DNA of 5,509 nt, from positions 1-5,509 of the forward strand of contig URQJ01000135.1 of assembly GCA_900549945.1 (NCBI GenBank), written 5' to 3'. A program made the position numbers and the translations under genes. Source of the DNA: an uncultured Oscillospiraceae bacterium. Its GTDB lineage: Bacteria > Bacillota > Clostridia > Oscillospirales > Acutalibacteraceae. The notes under the pieces are model-generated. The model saw only the letters and a program-made list of their open reading frames with translations, searched no databases and was not told the origin of the DNA. This document shows positions 1 through 5,467 of the stretch, piece after piece (position 1 is the stretch's first letter; every line of letters starts with the position of its first letter).

Positions 1-489
1 GATCGGCACGGCCACGAGCGAGCGGGCGGGCTCGAGCGGCGTCGTCACGACCGAAAGGTCGACAAGGCCGCTTTTCAGCGCCGCAATGGCCTGCGTCGTC
101 AGGTGGTTTGTCACGCGCAGGCGGATGCCGGGGTAGGTTCGGCGGAAGCTGCGCAGCACCGGCAGAAGCAGGCAGTGCAGGGCGGTTTCGCTCGCGCCGA
201 TCGAAACGCTGCCGCTTTGCAGGCTGCGCTCGAGCGCCAGCGCCTCCTCGCCGGCCTGAATCTGCTCGAAGGCGATTTGAATGTGTGCGTAGAGCTGTTC
301 GCCCTCGGGCGTGAGCCGCACGCTGCGGTTGGAGCGCACGAACAGCGTGCAGCCGAGCGCGTTCTCCAAATTCTTGACGGCGCGGGAAATATTCGGCTGG
401 TTGCTCAAAAGAATGTTTGCGGCCTGTGTAAAGCTGCGGTATTTTGCGACATAATAGAAGATACGGTAGTAATCGTAGCTGATCAGCAT
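1..489 (-). CDS. LysR-family transcriptional regulator, N-terminal part (C-terminus beyond window edge)
   Basis: Reading the minus strand from ATG at 489 gives 163 uninterrupted residues that leave the window without a stop. Residues about 4-65 form the LysR winged helix-turn-helix: a start like SYDYYRIFYYVAKYRSFTQA, then ANILLSNQPNISRAVKNLE, then GCTLFVRSNRSVRLTPEGE, which ends in the TPEG wing signature of the family. An amphipathic linker helix follows (about 66-92). The start of the effector-binding domain is at 93-163, including SVSIGASETALHCLLLPVL. LysR proteins are usually about 290-310 residues, so roughly 130 are missing. The start is set by a Shine-Dalgarno GAGGGAG at 501-495, five bases from ATG. 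A possible -10 TATTAT lies at 524-519 with no clear -35. It is divergent from the microprotein/YoaK pair, the usual LysR arrangement, so it probably regulates that pair and itself. The effector is unknown. Confidence 0.93.
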   Translation of the reverse strand, partial: MLISYDYYRIFYYVAKYRSFTQAANILLSNQPNISRAVKNLENALGCTLFVRSNRSVRLTPEGEQLYAHIQIAFEQIQAGEEALALERSLQSGSVSIGASETALHCLLLPVLRSFRRTYPGIRLRVTNHLTTQAIAALKSGLVDLSVVTTPLEPARSLVAVPI

Positions 490-534
490 GGCGGCTCCCT
501 CAATAATATCTTAATGACATAATATAAATGTAAG

Positions 535-551
535 ATATGTATTTTACATAT
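535..551. promoter_or_regulatory. Palindromic operator candidate in the divergent promoter region
   Basis: A perfect 7-bp inverted repeat, ATATGTA-TTT-TACATAT, lies between the LysR gene and the divergent operon. An overlapping longer-spaced dyad, ATGTAA (528-533) and TTACAT (544-549), shares its right half. The palindrome covers most of the -35 box of the rightward promoter, so a bound protein would affect polymerase directly. LysR proteins typically bind imperfect dyads in such gaps. The perfect repeat is not a centred T-N11-A box, so assignment to this regulator is an inference from position. Confidence 0.5.
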
Positions 552-570
552 GAATAAATTTAATTATAAT
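543..570 (+). promoter_or_regulatory. Sigma-A type promoter for the microprotein/YoaK operon
   Basis: The -35 box TTTACA (543-548) matches the consensus at five of six positions, and the -10 box TATAAT (565-570) is perfect, with a 16-bp spacer. Transcription would start near 577, giving a leader of about 54 nt before ATG 631. The surrounding DNA is markedly AT-rich compared with the flanking genes. The -35 overlaps the palindrome at 535-551. Confidence 0.75.
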
Positions 571-630
571 AGGTGTTGGCCGGTAAATCAAGCGGCAAAA
601 CGATATTTATGAGGATTTGAGGGATAAGAA

Positions 631-735
631 ATGAGTGCTTGGGAAATTGTTTTGGTTGTCGCGCTCTGCGCGGTGCGCGTGCTGCTTTCCGTCGTGCTCC
701 CGTTTTACAGGGAGCGCAGAAGGGTGGGGCGGTGA
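631..735 (+). CDS. 34-residue single-span membrane microprotein
   Basis: This short reading frame has a good Shine-Dalgarno (GAGGGAT, seven bases before ATG) and is the first frame after the promoter. Residues 6-24 are a hydrophobic segment (IVLVVALCAVRVLLSVVLP) interrupted by a single Arg16. The tail RERRRVGR (27-34) is strongly basic, which by the positive-inside rule predicts a cytoplasmic C-terminus. The TGA stop at 733-735 is one base before the ATG of the YoaK-family gene, so the two are probably translationally coupled. I recognise no family. It could be a small partner of the membrane protein or a leader frame whose translation opens the downstream start. An overlapping frame from ATG 635 that runs into the YoaK gene is less likely because the ribosome site fits 631. 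Confidence 0.6.
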   Translation: MSAWEIVLVVALCAVRVLLSVVLPFYRERRRVGR

Positions 736-736
736 T

Positions 737-1402
737 ATGAAGCGCCGCAGCCCAGCCGGGCAGATGTCCGACGCCTACCTGACCGCGCTGTTTCTGACGC
801 TTTCGGGCGGCTTTCAGGACGCATACGCCTACTGCTTCCGCGGGCAGGTGTTCGCCAACGCGCAGACGGGCAACATTGTGCTTTTGAGCGCGCATCTTCT
901 GCACGGAAGCTGGGGGAACGCCCTGCACTATGCGATCCCGCTTGTCGCGTTCGTCACGGGCACCTGCTTTGCCGAGCTGATTCGCGGCGCGTTCCGCTAT
1001 GCGCGCCGCCTGCACTGGCGGCAGACCATCCTTTTGATCGAGATCACGCTGCTGTTTTTCGTCGGCTTCATCCCGATTGACAACATCGCGAACGCGATGA
1101 TCTCGTTCGTCTGCGCGATGCAGGTGCAGTCGTTCCGCAAGATGCGCGGAAATTCCTATGCGAGCACCATGTGCATCGGCAATCTGCGCAGCGGCACGGA
1201 GATGCTCTGCGCATTTTTCCGCACGCATGAGAGGAACCTGCTGCGCGACGCGCTGCGGTACGGCGGCGTGATCCTCTCCTTTGCGGCGGGGGCGGGGCTC
1301 GGAAGCGTTGCGGCGCTCGCGTGGGGCGCGCCGGCGATCTGGTGCTCCTGTGCGTTTCTTGCGGTCAGCTTCGGGCTGATGTTCCTTTCCGGCGAAAAAT
1401 AG
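737..1402 (+). CDS. YoaK family (DUF1275) integral membrane protein
   Basis: This 221-residue protein has the hallmarks of the YoaK/DUF1275 family. The N-terminal signature LSGGFQDAYAY...VFANAQTGNIVLL (22-50) contains the conserved G-F-x-D and the TGN motif. A second signature, SFVCAMQVQSFRK (123-135) then STMCIGNLRSGTE (143-155), repeats the pattern in the C-terminal half. Hydrophobic stretches at about 14-32, 42-58, 66-84, 97-118, 120-132, 172-196 and 199-217 suggest six or seven membrane spans. Length is typical of the family. Its molecular function is not established, although a transport role is often presumed. The start at 737 is one base after the microprotein stop, with a purine-rich stretch (AAGGGTGGGG) upstream. 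An in-frame ATG at 635 would add 34 Cys/Arg-rich residues unlike the family. No convincing terminator follows. Confidence 0.88.
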   Translation: MKRRSPAGQMSDAYLTALFLTLSGGFQDAYAYCFRGQVFANAQTGNIVLLSAHLLHGSWGNALHYAIPLVAFVTGTCFAELIRGAFRYARRLHWRQTILLIEITLLFFVGFIPIDNIANAMISFVCAMQVQSFRKMRGNSYASTMCIGNLRSGTEMLCAFFRTHERNLLRDALRYGGVILSFAAGAGLGSVAALAWGAPAIWCSCAFLAVSFGLMFLSGEK

Positions 1403-1453
1403 GGCCCGCGGGGTAGGAAAGCGGGGGAAACGGGCGCATAAACCGCGTGCGTC

Positions 1454-1482
1454 TTGACAAAACTGTTCGAAAAGGCTATCAT
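1454..1482 (+). promoter_or_regulatory. Sigma-A promoter for the Mrp ATPase gene
   Basis: A perfect -35 TTGACA (1454-1459), 17-bp spacer and -10 TATCAT (1477-1482, five of six) predict a start near 1489. This promoter lies downstream of an in-frame ATG at 1447, which therefore cannot be the start of the Mrp protein made from this transcript. That supports ATG 1534. Confidence 0.8.
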
Positions 1483-1533
1483 AATTTCCATGGAGCTTAT
1501 CCGAATTTTTTTGAGAAAGAAGTTGTAAAGAAT

Positions 1534-2382
1534 ATGAGCGAAAACTGCACGCACGATTGCTCGAGCTGCGGCGAGGACTGTCCCTCCCGCCAGCAGCCGG
1601 AGAGCTTTCTCGCGCCCATGAATAAGATGAGCCGGGTGAAAAAGGTCATTGGCGTCGTCAGCGGCAAGGGCGGCGTTGGCAAGAGTCTTGTCACCTCGAT
1701 GATGTCCGTCACGATGCAGCGCCGCGGCCTCAAGACGGCGATTCTCGACGCCGACGTGACGGGCCCGTCGATCCCGAAATGCTTCGGCATGCACGAAAAG
1801 GCGCAGGGCTGTGAGGACGGCCTCTTCCCGGTCAGCACAAAGACCGGCATCGAGGTCATGAGCATCAACCTTCTGCTCGAGGACGAAACGGCGCCGGTTG
1901 TCTGGCGCGGCCCGGTGATCGCCGGCGTCATCAAACAGTTCTGGAGCGACGTGATCTGGAACGAGGTAGACTGCATGTTCGTCGATCTGCCCCCCGGAAC
2001 CGGCGACGCGCCGCTGACGGTGTTCCAGTCCATCCCGCTCGACGGCATCATCATCGTCACCTCGCCGCAGGAGCTCGTCTCCATGATCGTCTCGAAGGCG
2101 GTCGAAATGGCGCAGATGATGAACGTGCCGGTGCTCGGCCTGATTGAAAATTACAGCTATGTCAAGTGCCCGGGCTGCGGCGAGCCGTTCAAGGTGTTCG
2201 GCGAGAGCCATATCGACGAGGTGGCGGCGAAATACGGCCTGAAGGTGCTCGGGCGCATTCCGCTCGACCCGCAGATCGCCTCGCTGTGCGACCGCGGCGT
2301 GATCGAGCTCTTTGAGGGCGACTGGCTCGACGAAGCGGCGGACGCCGTGGAGGCCGCGAAGAAGGAAGCGCAGAATTCCTGA
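1534..2382 (+). CDS. mrp: Mrp/NBP35-family P-loop ATPase, iron-sulfur cluster carrier
   Basis: This 282-residue protein of the ApbC/Mrp/NBP35 family binds a [4Fe-4S] cluster at a dimer interface and delivers it to target proteins in the cytoplasm. Visible motifs are the deviant Walker A SGKGGVGKS (43-51, signature Lys45 and P-loop Lys50), LDADVTGPSIP (71-81), the WRGP motif (124-127), the Walker B/Mrp signature DLPPGTGD (151-158), and the cluster-binding CPGC (Cys212, Cys215). Before the ATPase core is an N-terminal Cys cluster C-x3-C-x2-C-x3-C (Cys5, 9, 12, 16), comparable in role to the N-terminal cluster of eukaryotic Nbp35 but differently spaced. Length is normal for clostridial homologues. 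ATG 1534 is chosen because the promoter lies just upstream and the Cys tail begins there; the Shine-Dalgarno is weak (AGAAAG at 1514-1519 or AAAG at 1527-1530). The neighbours do not reveal its client proteins. It has no terminator of its own. Confidence 0.93.
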   Translation: MSENCTHDCSSCGEDCPSRQQPESFLAPMNKMSRVKKVIGVVSGKGGVGKSLVTSMMSVTMQRRGLKTAILDADVTGPSIPKCFGMHEKAQGCEDGLFPVSTKTGIEVMSINLLLEDETAPVVWRGPVIAGVIKQFWSDVIWNEVDCMFVDLPPGTGDAPLTVFQSIPLDGIIIVTSPQELVSMIVSKAVEMAQMMNVPVLGLIENYSYVKCPGCGEPFKVFGESHIDEVAAKYGLKVLGRIPLDPQIASLCDRGVIELFEGDWLDEAADAVEAAKKEAQNS

Positions 2383-2390
2383 AAAAACAG

Positions 2391-2419
2391 TTGACAACGC
2401 GGCGCGAACCGAGTATAGT
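2391..2419 (+). promoter_or_regulatory. Strong sigma-A promoter for the T-box leader
   Basis: The -35 TTGACA (2391-2396) is perfect, the spacer is 17 bp, and the -10 is TATAGT (2414-2419, five of six). Transcription should start near 2426. The -35 begins only nine bases after the mrp stop codon, so transcripts reading through from mrp also enter the leader. Confidence 0.85.
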
Positions 2420-2425
2420 AGATTT

Positions 2426-2709
2426 ATTCCAGAAAATTTTATATTCCAAAAGCGATGACGAAGACGGCGCGGTCCGGTTTGTTTCAGAGAGTCGGCGGCT
2501 GCTGCGAGCCGATACAAAAGGAACGATTGCCCATCCCTTCCGAGCTGAAAGCCCCAAAGCCGAATAGGCGAGTAGATGCTTTCCGAGATGTGCTGCGTCA
2601 GTGCATAGGGCTTCATGAGAGCCCGAAGAGCGGCTCCCCCTGCGGGAGCAATTTGAGTGGTACCGCGGATTTTGCTCCGTCTCAAAGTGATTTGAGACGG
2701 AGTTTTTTT
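2426..2709 (+). ncRNA. T-box riboswitch (tRNA-sensing transcription antitermination leader)
   Basis: The leader has every major T-box element in order. The stem I base is a kink-turn: AGC(2452-2454)-GAU-GA opposed by GA-GCU (2542-2546), then helix GAAG (2460-2463)/CUUC (2537-2540). The distal part has AGAGAG (2486-2491), then UCGGC/GCCGA closing a GGCUGCUGCGA-like apical region. Stem II is closed by AAGCCC (2549-2554)/GGGCUU (2608-2613) and contains an AGUA turn (2571-2574). The T-box sequence at 2650-2668 has core UGGUACC (2658-2664). The antiterminator pairs GGAGCAA (2645-2651) with UUGCUCC (2672-2678), and its 3' arm overlaps the terminator. The variable base U2661 predicts a tRNA discriminator A, arguing against His, Asp, Asn, Gly or Cys. 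By analogy with the B. subtilis glyQS leader (specifier, one base, helix; six bases to GAGC), the specifier is AUC at 2533-2535 (Ile). CCC at 2530-2532 (Pro), followed by A, is the alternative. Uncharged tRNA should favour readthrough. Confidence 0.93.
2675..2709 (+). terminator. T-box regulated intrinsic terminator
   Basis: A perfect 12-bp stem, CTCCGTCTCAAA (2675-2686) with TTTGAGACGGAG (2691-2702), has a GTGA tetraloop and is followed by seven T residues (2703-2709). The first four bases of the 5' arm also belong to the antiterminator helix, so the two structures exclude each other. It would also stop readthrough from the upstream mrp gene. Confidence 0.95.
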
Positions 2710-2751
2710 ATTCGGAGCGGCCGCTTCGCCTTTGGAAAACACAGGAAAGGA

Positions 2752-5076
2752 ATGATTGATTTGGCAAACGAAACACAGACGGCGAGATCTGAAAAGACAG
2801 ACCTCAAAACACAGCTCGCGGAGGTGGCGGAGCGAATCCGCACGATGCGCGAGATCATGGGCCTTTCCGAGGAGGAAATGGCGCAGCGGACCGGCGTGAC
2901 CCCCGAGGAATACAGACGCTGCGAGACGGGCGAGAGCGATTTCAGCTTCACGTTTATCTACAAATGCGCGGAGCGCTTCGGCGTGGACCCGACCGACCTC
3001 ATCAAGGGCGTTAGCCCGACGCTTTCCACCTATACGATCTCCCGCCGCGGCGAGGGATTGCCGATCACGCGCCGCCACGGCTTCAAGTACCTGAACCTCG
3101 CGCCGCTGTTCAAGCAAAAGACCGCCGAACCGTTCTACGTCACAATGCCGTACAACGAAGCCGAGCAGAATGTCGCGATCAAGCTCTCCACCCATCAGGG
3201 GCAGGAGCTCGACATCATCGTCAAGGGCAGCATGCGCGTGCAGGTCGGCACGCACGTGGAGGAGCTCGGTGAGGGCGACACAATCTACTACAACAGCGCG
3301 ACGCCGCACGGCATGATCGCGACCGGCGGCTCGGACTGCGAGTTTTACGCGATCGTCATGCGGCCCGGCGAGGCGCTCGCACCCGAAAAGGATAAGTTTG
3401 CCGGCATCATCAAGGCGAAGCTCGCCCGCACCGAGCGCGAGACGGTTTCGAGCCCGTTCGTGCACACGGCGCTCGACGAAAACGGCATCTTAAAGTCGAT
3501 CGAGTTCACGAACGAGGAGAAATTCAACTTCGCGTTCGACATCGTCGACCGGATCGCCGAGAAGGACCCCGAAAAGCTCGCGATGCTCTGGGTCTCGAAG
3601 AACCACGAGGAAAAGCGCTTCACCTTCGGCGATATGAAGCGCATGTCGAATAAAACAGCGAATTATTTCAAATCCCTCGGCATCGGCCGCGGCGACCGCG
3701 TGATGCTCGTGCTCAAGCGCCACTACCAGTTCTGGTTCTCGATCCTCGCGCTGCACAAGCTCGGCGCGGTCGTGATCCCGGCGACAAACCTGCTGATGGA
3801 GCACGATTTCGACTATCGCTTCAAGGCGGCGGGCGTGAAGGCGCTGGTCTGCACGCCGGACGGGCAGGTCGCCGAGGAGGCGATGCGCGCGGCGAAGAAC
3901 GTCGATGATGTCGAGCACCTCATCATGGCGAACGGTGCGCGCGAGGGCTGGCTCGATTTCGACGCCGGCATGGAGGCGCAGAGCGACGTTTTCGAGCGCA
4001 CGGCGGACACGGCCTGCGGCAGCGACCCGATGCTGATGTTCTTCACCTCGGGCACGACCGGCTACCCGAAGATCGCCGAGCACAACCACAAATACGCGCT
4101 CGGGCACTTCATCACCGCGAAATACTGGCACAACGTGAACCCCGAGGGCCTGCACTTCACGATCTCCGACACCGGCTGGGGCAAGGCGCTCTGGGGCAAG
4201 CTCTACGGCCAGTGGATGAACGAGGCCGCGGTGTTTACCTACGATTTCGATAAATTCGATGCGCACGACATCCTGCCGATGTTCAAGCGCTACAACATCA
4301 CGACCTTCTGCGCGCCGCCGACGATGTACCGCTTCTTCATCAAGGAGGACCTTTCGAAATACGACCTCTCCTCGATCGAGTACAGCACGACGGCCGGCGA
4401 GGCGCTGAACCCCGAGGTGTTCGAGCAGTGGAAGCGCGCGACGGGCCTTTCGATCTACGAGGGCTTCGGTCAGACGGAGACGACGCTCTCGATCTACAAC
4501 CCGGTCGGCTCCGTGCCGAAAACGGGCTCCATGGGCGTTCCAAGCCCGCTCTACGATGTCGATCTCGTCCTGCCGGACGGCACGCCCGCGCCGGTCGGCG
4601 AGACAGGCGAGATCGTCATCCGCACTGACAAACACACGCCCTGCGGCCTCTTTATGGGCTACTACCGCGACGAGGAAAAGACGCGTGAGGCGTGGTGCGA
4701 CGGCCTCTACCATACGGGCGACACCGCGTGGCGCGACGAGGACGGCTACTTCTGGTATGTCGGCCGCACGGACGACGTCATCAAGTCCTCCGGCTACCGC
4801 ATCGGGCCGTTTGAGATCGAATCCGTCATCATGGAGCTGCCGTACGTGCTCGAATGCGCCGTCACGAGCGCGCCGGATCCGATCCGCGGGCAGGTCGTCA
4901 AAGCGTCGATCGTTTTGACGAAGGGCACCGAGGGCACCGAGGCGCTCAAGAAGGAGATCCAGACCTACGTAAAAACGAATACAGCACCGTATAAATACCC
5001 GCGCATCGTCGAATTCCGCGACGAGCTGCCCAAGACGATCAGCGGCAAGATCCGCCGCGTGGAGCTCAAGGGCTGA
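2752..5076 (+). CDS. HTH-cupin-acyl-CoA synthetase fusion (AMP-forming, MACS-like)
   Basis: This 774-residue protein has three parts. Residues about 21-86 are an XRE-type helix-turn-helix (RIRTMREIMGLSEEEMAQ, then TGVTPEEYRRCE). Residues about 128-205 are a small cupin with His148, Glu152, Gly159 and His186 in the motif positions; the second His of the usual HxH is Gly150, so metal binding is uncertain. Residues about 255-774 are a complete adenylate-forming ligase. It has P-loop TSGTTGYPK (432-440), DTGWGKALWG (473-482, MACS-like), AGE (548-550), GFGQTET (571-577), YHTGD (653-657), GRTDDVIKSSGYRIGPFEIES (671 onward), and catalytic Lys766 in PKTISGKIRR. It should convert a carboxylate, ATP and CoA to acyl-CoA, AMP and PPi in the cytoplasm; the substrate is not readable. 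ATG 2752 follows AGGAAAGG at 2743-2750; TTG 2761 is an alternative. Upstream in-frame codons lie in the T-box leader and are not coding. Expression is T-box controlled. Confidence 0.92.
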   Translation: MIDLANETQTARSEKTDLKTQLAEVAERIRTMREIMGLSEEEMAQRTGVTPEEYRRCETGESDFSFTFIYKCAERFGVDPTDLIKGVSPTLSTYTISRRGEGLPITRRHGFKYLNLAPLFKQKTAEPFYVTMPYNEAEQNVAIKLSTHQGQELDIIVKGSMRVQVGTHVEELGEGDTIYYNSATPHGMIATGGSDCEFYAIVMRPGEALAPEKDKFAGIIKAKLARTERETVSSPFVHTALDENGILKSIEFTNEEKFNFAFDIVDRIAEKDPEKLAMLWVSKNHEEKRFTFGDMKRMSNKTANYFKSLGIGRGDRVMLVLKRHYQFWFSILALHKLGAVVIPATNLLMEHDFDYRFKAAGVKALVCTPDGQVAEEAMRAAKNVDDVEHLIMANGAREGWLDFDAGMEAQSDVFERTADTACGSDPMLMFFTSGTTGYPKIAEHNHKYALGHFITAKYWHNVNPEGLHFTISDTGWGKALWGKLYGQWMNEAAVFTYDFDKFDAHDILPMFKRYNITTFCAPPTMYRFFIKEDLSKYDLSSIEYSTTAGEALNPEVFEQWKRATGLSIYEGFGQTETTLSIYNPVGSVPKTGSMGVPSPLYDVDLVLPDGTPAPVGETGEIVIRTDKHTPCGLFMGYYRDEEKTREAWCDGLYHTGDTAWRDEDGYFWYVGRTDDVIKSSGYRIGPFEIESVIMELPYVLECAVTSAPDPIRGQVVKASIVLTKGTEGTEALKKEIQTYVKTNTAPYKYPRIVEFRDELPKTISGKIRRVELKG

Positions 5077-5113
5077 GCCGGAGCAGGAAAAACGCAGATA
5101 AGCCGTAAAATGT

Positions 5114-5147
5114 CCGCCGCATTGGTTTTGCCGTGCGGCGGCTTTTT
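5114..5147 (+). terminator. Intrinsic terminator after the acyl-CoA synthetase gene
   Basis: A perfect 8-bp GC-rich stem, CCGCCGCA (5114-5121) with TGCGGCGG (5134-5141), has a 12-nt loop and is followed by C and five T residues (5143-5147). It sits 37 bases after the stop codon and closes the T-box unit as a single-gene transcript. Confidence 0.88.
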
Positions 5148-5176
5148 GCGCGCGTTTATAGAAAATTAACGCGCCG

Positions 5177-5208
5177 TTCACAGTTTCCTTGCGGGGCAAT
5201 CCTATAAT
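5177..5208 (+). promoter_or_regulatory. Probable promoter of the lipid kinase gene
   Basis: A perfect -10 TATAAT lies at 5203-5208. The best -35 candidate is TTCACA (5177-5182, five of six), but the 20-bp spacing is longer than ideal. Position between a terminator and a good ribosome site supports a promoter here. The -35 assignment is weak. Confidence 0.5.
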
Positions 5209-5246
5209 AATACTGGTAATTTGTGCAGAAACAGGAGATGCCGACC

Positions 5247-5467
5247 ATGCCGGTGCAAAACATCGTGCGCGGCGTCCGGCGGGAAAGGAACGGCGTGCGT
5301 ATGGAGAGCGAGAATGCGATTTTTAAGAGGAACGGCCGCGTTTTGATGGTCGTCAACCCCTGTGCGGGGCGCACGAAAGGGCTTTTGTACGCCGACCTGC
5401 TGGAAACGCGTTTGAAGCGCGCAGGCGTGCCGGTCGTCCGCTGCGAGACGACGGCGGAGGAAAACGG
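5247..5467 (+). CDS. Diacylglycerol kinase/YegS-type lipid kinase, N-terminal fragment
   Basis: About 73 natural codons are present before the sequence runs into adapter. Residues 31-47, RVLMVVNPCAGRTKGLL, match the start of the diacylglycerol kinase catalytic domain, whose glycine-rich NP-x-x-G nucleotide-binding motif is normally followed by a K-rich turn. The next segment, LLETRLKRAGVPVVRCETTA, fits the family's first helix and second strand, which usually ends in T-x-x. These enzymes phosphorylate diacylglycerol or related lipids at the membrane surface; family members are about 290-330 residues, so roughly three quarters is missing. ATG 5247 has AGGAG (5233-5237) nine bases upstream and gives a basic 30-residue lead-in. 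ATG 5301, with AAAGGA 11 bases upstream, would give a more typical N-terminus. The frame stays open through the adapter, so the last residues of any predicted protein are artefact. Confidence 0.8.

Noticed and set aside
1..6. GATCGG at the left edge resembling the start of the same adapter
   Set aside because: The following bases (CACGGCC) diverge from the adapter at once, and the stretch reads naturally in frame as the LysR residues VPI.
103..522. Plus-strand frame of 139 codons in the left part of the window
   Set aside because: It is antisense to the LysR gene, whose HTH, start and ribosome site are clear on the minus strand.
635..736. In-frame extension of the YoaK protein to ATG 635
   Set aside because: The added Cys/Arg-rich residues are unlike the family, and the ribosome site and promoter distance favour the 34-residue frame from 631.
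1404..1435. Possible terminator after the YoaK gene (GCCCG...CGGGC)
   Set aside because: Only five base pairs around a 22-base loop and no T tract.
2455..2751. N-terminal extension of the synthetase from ATG 2455
   Set aside because: The 99 codons are the T-box leader, including kink-turn, T-box sequence and terminator hairpin; a good ribosome site precedes ATG 2752.
1156..3465. Long minus-strand open frame of 769 codons opposite the mrp and T-box/synthetase genes
   Set aside because: It runs antisense to clearly recognised proteins, crosses the T-box leader and terminator, and its composition (His/Arg/Ala/Asp rich) is the usual mirror of GC-rich coding DNA.
3490..5199. Minus-strand open frame of 569 codons opposite the acyl-CoA synthetase
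   Set aside because: Antisense shadow of a GC-rich gene with no recognisable motif; it also spans the intrinsic terminator at 5114-5147.
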